Positions 1 to 9,558 of a stretch of 64,000 bases of DNA are shown here, one piece after another. Under the pieces are notes generated by a model. The model made no database searches. It saw only the letters and a program-made list of their open reading frames with translations, and was not told the origin of the DNA. The stretch is from assembly GCF_905475395.1 (NCBI RefSeq), contig NC_058338.1:3039001-3103000 (forward strand). Reading direction: 5' to 3'. The position numbers and the translations under genes were made by a program. The stretch comes from Chrysoperla carnea (Eukaryota > Arthropoda > Insecta > Neuroptera > Chrysopidae). Each line of letters begins with the position of its first letter. The first letter of the stretch is position 1.

Positions 1-331
1 TTCTATTTGATTCTCGAAGAGATTCTCTTTATGGTCTAAGGGACGGTATAAAGTCAATCTTTACTCATCCAAAAACCAGATGAGACATATTTTTTATCAA
101 ATTACATAAAATATTGTGATTTCACTGAACTTTTGCGCTTTTTGACTTAAAAAAATTACCTATCACGTATCACTTTACTTTTTTTCTTACGTATCTACAA
201 TGGATTTGACCTAAGCAATTACCTCAGATGCTGGTATGCTTAAAATCGTTTGACAGTCTATGTAACTCTAAAGTCAATGATTCTGTCACTGTGACAGATT
301 TATATTTGAAAACATAATCACCTGTACGAAA
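1..331. other. 5' flank of the first zinc-finger gene
   Basis: AT-rich non-coding DNA. No repeat family found elsewhere in the window was recognised here. The last 80 bases hold short direct and inverted TGACAG/CTGTCA words (about 250-300) just before the start codon of the next gene. The same kind of words occurs upstream of the paralogues at 3379 and about 6390, so this is probably the promoter and 5' UTR. Confidence 0.4.
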
Positions 332-2065
332 ATGTCAAAAGATTTAAGTTTTGATGAAAAAACTCTTGACATAAGTGATGAACTGATTAAAATGGAAAAA
401 GAATTACATCCAGAAACAGGATTCGTGGTTAAGGAAGAAGAATGGGAAGAAAATGTTTCAATAGAACCTCAACAAAATCAGAATGAAAATGAAATTAACA
501 AGACAGTTAACAATAAACAAACTCTGAACCAAGAAAAACGTTTCACTTGTGATGTTTGCGATAAAAAATTTGCCCGAATGAGTCATTTACTCGAACACAA
601 TCTTATTCATTCCAAAGAAAAGAATTACTCATGTGATCGTTGTGGTAAAAAATTCACTCGACAAAGCAGCTTAAATCGACATAATCGACAACAACATGCC
701 GAGGAAAAATCATTTTCATCAAATATTAAAGATGAAGGTTGGTCAAATCAATATTTTTCATGCGATATTTGTGAAAAAATGTTTGAATCCGAATTTAATT
801 TCGAAACACATAAACGGTGTCACACCGATGAGACGTTTTCTTGTGATGCTTGTGAAAAAGCTTTTACCCATTTATTGGAACATCAAATATTGAAAATTGA
901 AGATAAACCGTTTTATATTAAAATAGAAAAACAATCCCACTTAGAAATCATATTGAAAGAAGAAATATTCGAGGAAAAACATGATAATGATTTGGAACTA
1001 GAAGAAATTCGTATGGAGGAAAAAACAGTAGAAGAAAAGTGTTTTTCGTGTAATTCTTGTGATAAAACGTTTTCCAGAGAAAGTTATTTAACTCAACATC
1101 AACTTACACATTCGAAAATAACGTCTGCGAATTCATGTAATTTTTGTGGGAAAAAATATCCAACAAAAGCTCTTCTAGCTCAACATAAACGAAAACACAC
1201 GGGAGAAAAACCATTTTCATGTGAGATTTGTGGTAAATTATTTCATGCGCGAACAAATCTACGTAAACATCGTCAAATTCACACGGAAAAAGAAAAATCA
1301 TTTTCATGTGATGTTTGTAATAAAACTTTCACATTGAAACGTTATTTACACGAACATAAACGATCGCATTCGAGCGAAAAAAACTTCTCTTGCGATATTT
1401 GTGGTCAAACGTATGGCCGGAAAAGTTACTTGGATCGACATCTACAAACTCACACCGGAATCAAGCCGTTTGCCTGTGATATCTGTGATAAACGATTTTA
1501 TCGTTCATGCCGATTAAAAAAACATAAACGAGCTCATACTGGTGAAAAACCGTATGTCTGTGATGTTTGTGGTAAAACATTTAGCCGGCCGGATAATTTA
1601 GTTCGACATAAAGCGATTCATACCGGTGAAAAACAGTTTGCGTGTGATGTTTGTAATAAAACATTTGCGGATCCAAGTAATTTAATTCAACATAATAAAC
1701 GTGTACATTTACGCGAAAAACCGTTTGCATGCGATATTTGTGGGAAACAATTTTTGGTAAAATGTCGTTTAGCTATGCATCGACGAATACATACCGGTGA
1801 AAAACCATATCCGTGTGATGTTTGTTTTAAAACATTTAGTCGACCGGATAGTTTAGTTTTGCATAAGCGTACGCATACGGGGGAAAAACCGTATACGTGT
1901 GATGTTTGTGATAAAAAATTTACGCAATGTATTGAATTGAGTAATCATAAACGAACGCATACGGGGGAGAGGCCGTTTTCGTGTGATGTTTGTAATAAGA
2001 CTTTTGCATTTCCAAGTAATTTAAGTCAACATAAACGAATTCATATCCGAGAGAAATCTTATTAA
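332..2065 (+). CDS. C2H2 zinc-finger protein, family member A (577 aa, single exon)
   Basis: Probable nuclear DNA-binding protein; its target is unknown. Residues 1-60 form an acidic module with the motifs IKMEKELHPE and VVKEE followed by WEENV. Canonical fingers start near residues 71 and 98. An atypical pair follows: finger CEKMFESEFNFETH (about 142-164), then a stunted finger at 169-184 of the form C-x2-C-x5-H-x3-H, with no room for a recognition helix, followed by ILKIEDKPFYIKIEK. From about residue 255 twelve further C2H2 fingers run to the C terminus with TGEKP-type linkers. The start codon context (aaaATGTC) and the MSK/MSN opening are shared with the paralogues at 3379, 9559, 15701 and 38202. 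No intron is needed. The fingers and family membership are plain from the sequence; regulatory function is inferred. Confidence 0.9.
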   Translation: MSKDLSFDEKTLDISDELIKMEKELHPETGFVVKEEEWEENVSIEPQQNQNENEINKTVNNKQTLNQEKRFTCDVCDKKFARMSHLLEHNLIHSKEKNYSCDRCGKKFTRQSSLNRHNRQQHAEEKSFSSNIKDEGWSNQYFSCDICEKMFESEFNFETHKRCHTDETFSCDACEKAFTHLLEHQILKIEDKPFYIKIEKQSHLEIILKEEIFEEKHDNDLELEEIRMEEKTVEEKCFSCNSCDKTFSRESYLTQHQLTHSKITSANSCNFCGKKYPTKALLAQHKRKHTGEKPFSCEICGKLFHARTNLRKHRQIHTEKEKSFSCDVCNKTFTLKRYLHEHKRSHSSEKNFSCDICGQTYGRKSYLDRHLQTHTGIKPFACDICDKRFYRSCRLKKHKRAHTGEKPYVCDVCGKTFSRPDNLVRHKAIHTGEKQFACDVCNKTFADPSNLIQHNKRVHLREKPFACDICGKQFLVKCRLAMHRRIHTGEKPYPCDVCFKTFSRPDSLVLHKRTHTGEKPYTCDVCDKKFTQCIELSNHKRTHTGERPFSCDVCNKTFAFPSNLSQHKRIHIREKSY

Positions 2066-2419
2066 AATCCTATTTTATTAGCCTTTTTGCCTCTGAAGAT
2101 TAAAAAAAGATCCGCTAGATGGCAACACTAGGGGGGGGGGGGTACAAATATATTATTTCTGAAAATGTGCAAAATATAAAACTTGCTATCTTAACTATGA
2201 TTCCCAACAGTTTTCCATTAAGCTTTCTACAAATGTAAATGCTAGGATAGTTCCTAACAAAGCCAGCCATAGCTGAAAACCTTCTCCTCCCCTTCATTTT
2301 CCCTATCCTGTTATTTTGACATATTCTATAGAAAGTATGTATTGTTAAAAAAAGAATGAATAAAGATTGAATTAAATACAAAGAATGTTGTACTCAATTG
2401 TGAAGGGTGTAAGGTATAC
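2066..2419. other. 3' flank of gene A with a 12-G run
   Basis: A run of 12 G lies at 2131-2142 in otherwise AT-rich sequence. The rest is non-coding with no convincing reading frame. It ends at the left copy of the target-site duplication of the LINE fragment. Confidence 0.4.
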
Positions 2420-3039
2420 ACAGGGACATTCCAGGAAATTGTGAAGCCGACGAGCTTGCCAGAAATGGCACAATGCTGCCGGACACAAGCATCAATAAAT
2501 ACCCGGGAGTTTCATTTGCGAACTGCAATTTACTCCTGAAAGAGGATGTTCTGAAAAAGATCAATCTTAGATGGAGGGAATAACGTACTTGTGGTACTAC
2601 GAGATAGATATGGTCTGAGTACAATCGCAGGCGTTTCGAAGTTCTCATATCACTTCCAAGGGCCTCTGTTCGCAGAGTTGTTGCGGCTATCACAGGACAC
2701 TGGCTGGGCGGCAAGCATGCTGACCGCTTAGGCCTAGCAGTGTATCACGACTACTGCAGGAGCTGTCACAGTGGTGACGAGGAGGAGACAATGATTCATC
2801 TTCTCTGTCACTGTCCAGCTCTTGTCATGAGGAGATGGACTTACTTGAGCCAGCCACTCTTTGACGACCTCTCCGACCTTAAGTCAATCGACGTCAAAGC
2901 CCTCCTGCTGTTCTTAAACAGCACTAAATTGTTCATGGAGCAGAGGCCGGGGATGGACCAACCCATTTACGTTATCACAACGGACCCTATGGTCTAAGTG
3001 TGTCCCACCCCAGGACAGCCACTCTAACTTAACCTAACC
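2420..3039 (+). mobile_element. 5'-truncated LINE (RNase H-bearing, I/Jockey superfamily), copy 1
   Basis: The frame carries an RNase H-like stretch (GNCEADELARNGT) and then a C-terminal zinc-binding tail (CRSCHSGDEEETMIHLLCHCP) ending at the TAA-type stop near 2998. It is broken by a frameshift near the 5' end and by in-frame stops. The piece is flanked by a perfect 10-bp duplication, TAAGGTATAC, at 2410-2419 and 3040-3049, so it is one insertion that was 5'-truncated on arrival. The 3' end is CACTCTAACTTAACCTAACC, so the tail is AACCT pentamers and not poly(A). Related copies are at 14695, 28738 (minus) and 49286 (minus). Confidence 0.8.
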
Positions 3040-3049
3040 TAAGGTATAC

Positions 3050-3378
3050 GTTGACATTGGGTGACGTCAAAAATAAATAGAAGCTCTTTTTGTTTACCGA
3101 AAAAGGCTACGATTACTCGAAAGCCAAGTGCTAAATCGAAAGTGTTACTCTTCATTTTCGCTTTATTAAGCTTATAAATGGGCGAATTTCACCTTCAAGT
3201 TGTGGCGTCACGCATATCGTAATCGTGCCGTTATGGAAAAAATGTAATGTAACGTCAATGGAAAGATATGTCTATAGAATTTATAAGTCTGTGGGTTTGG
3301 TCTATACTGTCACTATTGACAGATAAACGATCGTTCAAAGAAATATTTGTAAACAAATTACAAAAATAATAAATAAAA
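3050..3378. other. Spacer and promoter region of gene B
   Basis: Non-coding spacer between the LINE copy and gene B. Apart from the TATA-like element at 3282-3293 and a TGTCACTATTGACAG hyphenated palindrome just after it, nothing was recognised. Confidence 0.4.
3282..3293 (+). promoter_or_regulatory. Shared TATA-like element TATAAGTCTGTG (gene B)
   Basis: This exact 12-mer also lies upstream of the minus-strand genes starting at 38202, 43696 and 18490, always about 86-113 nt before the start codon. Here it is preceded by GTCTATAGAAT, echoed by GTCTATATAA at the broken copy (6242) and at gene D (9273). Position and sequence suggest a TATA box plus initiator-proximal motif; this is inferred. 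Confidence 0.5.
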
Positions 3379-5169
3379 ATGTCCAATCATTCAGTTTTTG
3401 ATAAACCTCTACAAGATATTGGTGAAGAAATTAAAACGGAACAAGAATTACATCCAGAAACAGATTTAATGGTTAAAGAAGAAATACGAGAAGAAAATGT
3501 TTCAGTGGATCTTCAACGAATTCAAAATGAAGACAAACTTTTATCAGATGAAACAGATAAAATATTATCCACGGAAATCAGTTCGGTTGACCATAAACGA
3601 AATCTAAACCGGGGAAAGCATAAAAAATTGTCAAAGACATGTAATTTACGTGAACATAAACTTCTTCATGTTAAAGAAAACAGTTTTTCGTGTGATTTGT
3701 GCGGTAAAAAGTTTACTCGACAAAGTAGTTTAACGCAACATAAACGAAAACAACACGCCCAAACTAATTCATCCGATATTCAAGATAATAAACAAGCTGA
3801 AATAAACGAGGTTTTTCCATGTAATGTTTGTGAAAAAATGTTTGAATCTGAATTTAATTTCATTACACATAAACGTTTTCACACTGATGAGAGTTTTTCA
3901 TGTGAGCTTTGTGAAAAGGCTTTTACGCATTTATTGGAACATCAAATATTGAAAATTGAAGATAAACCGTTCTATATTAAAATTGAAAAACAATTTCATA
4001 TTGATATAAAACTCAAAGAAGAAGCACCGGATGAAAGTGTTCACTTGGAAGAAATCGATGAAAAGAATTTTTCTTACGAGTCGGATGACAATATTTCAGT
4101 GAAAAAGGAAGAAATTAGTGAGGAAAAAAATAAATCTTACGAGTTAAAAGAAAATATTTCAGTGAGTGAAATAAGTGCAGTGAATTCAAAAGAAAAACCA
4201 TTTTCATGTAATTTTTGTGAGAACAAATATCCAACAAAATTTCATTTGGATCAACATAAGCGAAAACATACCGGAGAAAAACCCTTCTCATGTGAGATAT
4301 GTAGTAAATTGTTTCATTCGAAAGCAAATTTAGTTAAACATCGTTTAATTCACACCGAAAAGGATAAATCATATTCCTGTGAAGTTTGTAATAAAAGTTT
4401 TAGCCAACAACGTTATTTGCACCAACATAAACGAGTTCATTTGATTGGGAAAAATTTTTCGTGTGATATTTGTGGAAAATCATTCGGTATCAAGAGTTGT
4501 TTGGTCAACCATCAACGAACTCATACCGGAGAAAGACCATTCGCATGTGATATTTGTGATAAACGATTTTCCCGGCAGTGTCATTTACGTCGACATAAAC
4601 GAGCTCATACTGGTGAAAAACCTTATCCATGTGATATTTGTGGTAAACGATTTACAACCAGAGACATTTTAAAAGTGCATAAACAAAATCATACCGGGGA
4701 AAAACCGTTTTCATGTGAAGTTTGTGGAAAATCATTTCAAGCAAAATCAAATCTACTTACCCATCAAAAAATTCATACCGAAAAAGAAAAATCATATTTC
4801 TGTGATGTTTGTAATAAAAGTTTTAGCCAACAACGTTATTTAAACGAACATAAACGAACTCATTCGACGGAAAAGAATTTTTCTTGTGATATTTGTGGTA
4901 AAACTTATGGTGGTAGAACGTGTTTGGTTCGACATTTACGAACTCATGCTGCTGTTAAACCACTTGCACAGAAAATTAATAAAAGAAATCGTACCGATGG
5001 AAAACGATTTTCATGTGATATTTGTGAGAAATCATTTAATCGGAGAAAATTATTAGTCGTACATCAACAAAAAAGTCACAATAGTGATAAAATTTTTCCT
5101 GTTGATAGTTTTGTGTTTAATCTTCCATTAAGCGCACCTGATTTAACAGGCACAACGCGGATTTTCTAA
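3379..5169 (+). CDS. C2H2 zinc-finger protein, family member B (596 aa, single exon)
   Basis: Tandem paralogue of the gene at 332. The N terminus has the family module: IKTEQELHPE, VKEE, EENVS. The finger corresponding to CNSCNKKFTKISNLREH in the member at 38202 has lost both cysteines here, leaving KTCNLREHKLLH. Next come a good finger (CGKKFTRQSSLTQH), the CEKMFESEFNFITH finger and the stunted CEKAFTHLLEH finger. An acidic linker (EEAPDESVHLEEID) leads to about ten canonical fingers in the same order as in the paralogues (CENKYPTKFHLDQH, CSKLFHSKANLVKH, CNKSFSQQRYLHQH and so on). The last finger is CEKSFNRRKLLVVHQQKSH, followed by a short non-finger tail. Probable nuclear sequence-specific DNA binder; the target is unknown. 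Confidence 0.9.
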   Translation: MSNHSVFDKPLQDIGEEIKTEQELHPETDLMVKEEIREENVSVDLQRIQNEDKLLSDETDKILSTEISSVDHKRNLNRGKHKKLSKTCNLREHKLLHVKENSFSCDLCGKKFTRQSSLTQHKRKQHAQTNSSDIQDNKQAEINEVFPCNVCEKMFESEFNFITHKRFHTDESFSCELCEKAFTHLLEHQILKIEDKPFYIKIEKQFHIDIKLKEEAPDESVHLEEIDEKNFSYESDDNISVKKEEISEEKNKSYELKENISVSEISAVNSKEKPFSCNFCENKYPTKFHLDQHKRKHTGEKPFSCEICSKLFHSKANLVKHRLIHTEKDKSYSCEVCNKSFSQQRYLHQHKRVHLIGKNFSCDICGKSFGIKSCLVNHQRTHTGERPFACDICDKRFSRQCHLRRHKRAHTGEKPYPCDICGKRFTTRDILKVHKQNHTGEKPFSCEVCGKSFQAKSNLLTHQKIHTEKEKSYFCDVCNKSFSQQRYLNEHKRTHSTEKNFSCDICGKTYGGRTCLVRHLRTHAAVKPLAQKINKRNRTDGKRFSCDICEKSFNRRKLLVVHQQKSHNSDKIFPVDSFVFNLPLSAPDLTGTTRIF

Positions 5170-5206
5170 GCTGACCTCGCAAAAATATTATCTCGGAGGA
5201 AAAAAA

Positions 5207-5386
5207 TAGGGTACATTCGGTAGTGAAGAGTAAATTATGAAATTTGATAAAAATTAAAATTTATGTAGAAAAATATACTTAAATATTCTGATTTTGAGTC
5301 ATAAAAGCACATAATTGTTTTATTTTATTAAAATTAAAAATTGTAATTTTTAAACTATATATCATTTGACCTAAAACACGAACGAG
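5207..5386. mobile_element. Left part of a TAGGGTA-terminated MITE-like element
   Basis: Begins with TAGGGTA and matches, in the same order, the elements at 13720-14227 (reverse) and 50990-51538: AATTATGAAATTTG, then a TAAATATTCTGATTTTGAGT block, then a TATATCATTTGACCTAAAAC block. It runs directly into the foldback at 5387. No coding capacity. Confidence 0.65.
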
Positions 5387-5736
5387 CCTTGATGTGACGT
5401 CATATAGGCATTAACCACAGAATATTATAAATAGATAACGCGAGGGATATGCTAGCCTGTAAGTGGATGCGATATGATTAATGAGAGAGAAGACTGGCAG
5501 CTAGTTCCTATGTGTCCTTGTCTAATCTATATGTCATAATCATATGATGCATAGAGATTTTGTGTAATGTAAACAATATCTAGCCAATGACATATAGATT
5601 AGACAAGACACATAGGAACTAACTGGCAGTTTTCTCTCTCATTCATCATATCGCATCTACTTACAGGCTAGCATATCCCTCGTGTTATCTATGTATAATA
5701 TTCTATGGTTAAGGCCTATATGACATCACATCAAGG
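5387..5736. repeat. Foldback (long inverted repeat), copy 1
   Basis: Two arms of about 160 bp are reverse complements with scattered mismatches. The outer ends are CCTTGATGTGACGTCATATAG and CATATGACATCACATCAAGG-like. Inside the arms is the family signature CTAGCCTGTAAGTGGATGCG followed by GAGAGAGAAGACTGGCAG. The loop lies around 5550-5580. Other copies are at 11694-11975 and 38431-38703, with a half copy at 8556-8640. The outermost arm sequence matches the interior of the TAGGGTATT element family. Confidence 0.8.
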
Positions 5737-5980
5737 ATGGATCTTAATCAACCGCTGTAGTTGATTCAGGCAGGCAATTAGTTTTGCTTTAAATTCTTCG
5801 TCCGTTCTGCCGGAGCACTGTGCAAAACGAAGTTGCCGCTATCTGCTTCCATCAGGGAGAAAAAGAGTATACACACCATGGGAGCAAGTAAAAAATGTCT
5901 CAGATCTCATGTTTGTCACCCTCGGCATCGAAAAATGAACATGAGATGTGAGATATTCTTTACTTTTGCTTCTTAGGTTA

Positions 5981-6212
5981 TGTTCCAATATACACTGAGA
6001 CCACTGTAAGATATGACATTTATTCAGTATACTGCGAAGCCGTTCCTTTTTAATCAGCCATACTGGTTAGAGCGGGACGCAGTCCAGTATACTATTACTT
6101 CGTTTTTTGACACCGTTGTCAAACGAAAATAAATTCATTAAAAAGTTTTTCTTATTAAAAATATTCTCTCCAGTAAGAGCACTGAACAGTGTTCTCAGTG
6201 TATATTGGAACA
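5981..6212. mobile_element. MITE with perfect 20-bp terminal inverted repeats
   Basis: TGTTCCAATATACACTGAGA at 5981-6000 is the exact reverse complement of 6193-6212. The element is 232 bp with no reading frame, the hallmark of a non-autonomous DNA transposon. A decayed relative of its right end (AGTAAGAGCACTGAACAGTG) lies near 31468. No clear target duplication was seen. Confidence 0.8.
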
Positions 6213-6251
6213 CAGCCCTAGATGTATAATATACTATTCAGTCTATATAAT

Positions 6252-6264
6252 TTATTAAGTCTGT
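6252..6264 (+). promoter_or_regulatory. Variant TATTAAGTCTGTG element upstream of the broken copy
   Basis: Differs from TATAAGTCTGTG by one inserted base, and is preceded by GTCTATATAA as at genes B and D. The shared sequence continues downstream (TATACTGTCA), so the duplication that made this copy included the promoter. Confidence 0.4.
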
Positions 6265-6389
6265 GGTTTATACTGTCAAACTGGCAGCGTCATTATTGGT
6301 ATTTTTTCATTTTAAAATTTAGATAATATAGAAATATTTGTAAATAATTTAATAAATAAATAATTTTAAATTAAATATTTTAATTTTTT

Positions 6390-7950
6390 ATGAACCTTGG
6401 CAATGATAAAACATTAATCATTATTTTCACGTCCTAAGAAAATTACTACGGAAAGCAGTTTAACGCTAAATAACACAAAGTTCCTTTCTATCCCGATACT
6501 CAAGAATCAAACAATTCTGAGCATAAATAATTTGTCAAAAATGACTTTTTCATGCGATGTTTGTGAGAAAATGTTTGAATCTGAATTTAATTTCATTACA
6601 CATAAACGTTTTCACACTGATGAGTCTTTTTCATGTGAGCTTTGTGAAAAGGCTTTTACCCATTTATTAGAACATCAAATTTTGAAACTTGAAGATAAAT
6701 CGTTTTATATTAAATTTGAAAAAAATCTTCACACAGAAATAATACTCAAAGAAGAAGCACCGGATGAAAGTGTTCATTTGGAAGAAATCGATGAAAAGAA
6801 TCTCTTTTACGAATCAGATGACAATATTTCAGTGAAAAAAGAAAAAATTAATAGTGAGGAAAAAAATAATTCTTACGAGTTAAAAGAAAATATTTCAGTG
6901 AGTGAAATAAGTGCAGTGAATTTAAAAGAAAAACCATTTTCATGTAATTTTTGTGAGAACAAATATCCAACAAAATTTCATTTGGATCAACATAAGCGAA
7001 AACATACCGGAGAAAAACCCTTCTCATGTGAGATATGTAGTAAATTGTTTCATTCGAAAGCAAATCTAGTTAAACATCGTTTAATTCACACCGAAAAAGA
7101 AAAATCATACGTCTGTGATGTTTGTAATAAAAGTTTTAGTCAACAACGTTATTTAAACGAACATAAACGAACTCATTCTGTAGAAATAAATTTTCCTTCT
7201 GATGAGGATAAACAAATTCACACCGGAGAGAAACATTTACAAACGAAAACTTTTACGTGCGATGTTTGTGATAAATCATTTTCGACCAAATACATTTTAG
7301 TAGTTCATCAACGAAAACATACCGGAGAAAAACCATTTTCATGTGAAATTTGTGGTAAATTATTTCATTGAAAATATAATTTAGTTAAACATCGTTTAAT
7401 TCACATCGAAAAAGAAAAATCACATTTCTGTGATGTTTGTAATAAAAGTTTTAGCCAACAACGTTATTTAAACGAACATAAACGAATTCATTCGACAGAA
7501 AAGAATTTTTCTTGTGATATTTGTGGTAAAACTTATGTAAAGAAAACTTACTTGGACCAGCATTTACAAACTCACACTACAGTGAAACTATTTTCATGTG
7601 AACTTTGTGATAAAAAATTTTCGTATCGTAAATCTTTAGACTATCATCTTAAACTTCATTCGAAGGAAAAACCGTTTACGTGTGATGTTTGTAACGAAAG
7701 CTTTGTCCTTCAAAGTCGTTTAAAAAGTCATCAATTAAGACATTCTGGTGAAAAACGGTTTTCATGTGAAGTGTGTCGTAAAAAATTCTTTACGAAATAT
7801 GATTTAATTCAACATGATTTTGTTCATACGGGGGAAAATCGTTTTACATGTGATTATTGTGATAAAACGTTTAATCGTAGAAAAAGATTACAGGCACATC
7901 AGCAGAAAAATCACAATGGTGATCAAATTTTACCTGATCAAACAGCATGA
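6390..7950 (+). pseudogene. Broken C2H2 zinc-finger paralogue of gene B
   Basis: The open frame from 6532 gives the CEKMFESEFNFITH finger, the stunted CEKAFTHLLEH finger, the acidic linker and several canonical fingers, closely matching gene B. An in-frame TGA at 7369-7371 interrupts a finger where gene B has a serine codon. The same frame then continues with about seven more fingers to a stop at 7948-7950. The 5' end has decayed: 6430-6531 still resembles the TRQSSLTQH finger region but has lost frame, and no MSN/IKxE module remains. It is host-gene debris unless the stop is read through or is an assembly error. The promoter-like motif at 6252 is retained. Confidence 0.7.
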
Positions 7951-7967
7951 TCAATAAATATTGAAAA

Positions 7968-8062
7968 AATTTATATTTTTTTGTTATGTAAAAAAATTTA
8001 TATTTGTTTGTTATGTAAAAAAGTTTATATTTGTTTGTTATGTAAAAAAGTTTATATTTTTT
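7968..8062. repeat. Short tandem repeat, about 32-bp unit, three copies
   Basis: Three consecutive units built on TTTGTTATGTAAAAAAG-TTTATATT lie just after the stop of the broken zinc-finger copy. It is an AT-rich minisatellite with no coding meaning. Confidence 0.75.
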
Positions 8063-8650
8063 GAATAACTTTTAATGTATTAAATAATATTCCGTAAATC
8101 GTTTTTTAACTATTTACTTAATAGCAATATGTAGCCCATGGAGGTTAGAGAGAGAAGGAGAACGATCGCTACGCGCTAAAGCATTAGCGCGTCTGTCCCT
8201 GAAAATTTGTAGAGTTAATAGTTCATTTTCCAGCCACCAGCCGAGTTGTCGTCGGTAAGTAGTATCTGCGAAGTTAGCTGTTTATGAGTACAAGTAGATG
8301 AAGTTAGTACTATTCAAATTTATAAAGTAGAATAGATAATTTATAATTTATTCATTAGCAAATAATAATAATAATTAATAATAATTTCATTATTTGCTTT
8401 TTTTTCCTTTCAATAATATTATATACACGTATATTAAACGTTGATAGATCATTTGAAATTAGCGCACAACACCCCGCTTTTAATGAGACAACTTAGCGAT
8501 CCCAGCGCCTCACTTATTCTGTCCATATTTTGGGGACAATATTTTCTATAGCGATCACATATAAATTAGACAAGGACACAGAAGAATCTCACTGGAAGTC
8601 TTCTCTCTCATTCATCAGTTTTGGGCCCTGGCGTTCTCTAATTGTGAGTA
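8063..8650. other. Non-coding spacer with a half foldback copy
   Basis: Positions 8556-8640 match one arm of the foldback family (ATTAGACAAGGACACA, then GAAGTCTTCTCTCTCATTCAT). Near 8175-8200 is a short GC-rich palindrome, CGCGCTAAAGCATTAGCGCG. No gene was seen. Confidence 0.5.
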
Positions 8651-9013
8651 TGTTTCGTATTATTCACCAGTATACGTCATAAACCGATGCCATACTGGTG
8701 AATCTGAAAATATAATGGCCAGTACTTGACCTCTTATTTTAGGTTAGTCAACAAAATAACTTAAATGTATTTGCTCTATGATACTCTTCAGGAGTTACTT
8801 TGAGCGTATAAAATTTCTTATTGCATTCGTCAATTACGAGTAAGTCTTTTTCATACGCCATTATTTCTTCTTAATGAAGAATAAACAAATAAATGTCTTG
8901 CACAACACCCGGTGAACAAATGTACACTGTCATGTCCGTTTTACCAGTACAATATGGCGTCGATTACTAACGTCGTAAACACTGGTCAGTATACTGGCGA
9001 ATGTTATGAAACA
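8651..9013. mobile_element. MITE-like element with 25-bp imperfect terminal inverted repeats
   Basis: TGTTTCGTATTATTCACCAG at the left end pairs with CTGGCGAATGTTATGAAACA at the right end with about four mismatches. The pairing extends inward through GTATAC. The 363-bp element has no reading frame. The motif CAGTATACTGG also appears inside the MITE at 5981. Confidence 0.65.
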
Positions 9014-9558
9014 CACCCTGTATAAACTCTTTGGTATACTATGATTTGTCATAACAGATGACGTCATGATTTATGGCGCACGATTATGAAGTGTTCTAAT
9101 GTCACAATTTTTTTAAGCGAGTATGTTTACTGCAAACCACTTTTAAATGGGAATAGGAATCATTTTTTTTGGTCCCCACAATCAATTCGACCTGTTTTTG
9201 GTTCATCGAATTTACTGGAAGTATCTATTGTTAGTCTACATTTAGTCTAGATAAATTGAAAATTTTTATCAGTCTATATAAAGTATAGGTCTGTGTATAT
9301 AGTACGAATGCAGTAATATTTTGTTCCTAAAATCTAAAATTTGCATTTATTTAGGGTTTCGATTTCGACATTAAAGATGAAAAAGGGAATCCTTATAATT
9401 TCGCCATATCTATCTGTGCAAATTAAAATTTTATAAATATTATAAAATTCTTCTAACTTTGCAATTTGTTCACCTACCATATCGTTTGATTGCTCTTTCA
9501 AAGAAAAATAAAATAACATTAAAAGTATCCACAATTTAGATACACTTTTGAGCCAAAA
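9014..9558. other. Upstream region of gene D
   Basis: AT-rich and non-coding. It holds GTCTATATAAAG and TATAGGTCTGTG at 9273-9295, a divergent form of the shared promoter-like motif. Here the motif lies about 260 nt before the start codon, so it may be further from the transcription start or the 5' UTR may be longer. Confidence 0.4.
9284..9295 (+). promoter_or_regulatory. Variant TATAGGTCTGTG element (gene D)
   Basis: One base different from TATAAGTCTGTG. A TATATAAAG lies 9 bases upstream. Probable TATA-type core promoter of the zinc-finger gene at 9559; inferred from similarity to its paralogues. Confidence 0.4.

Noticed and set aside
7980-8060. CRISPR-like repeat array
   Set aside because: Three direct AT-rich units without unique spacers in an insect genome; it is a minisatellite.
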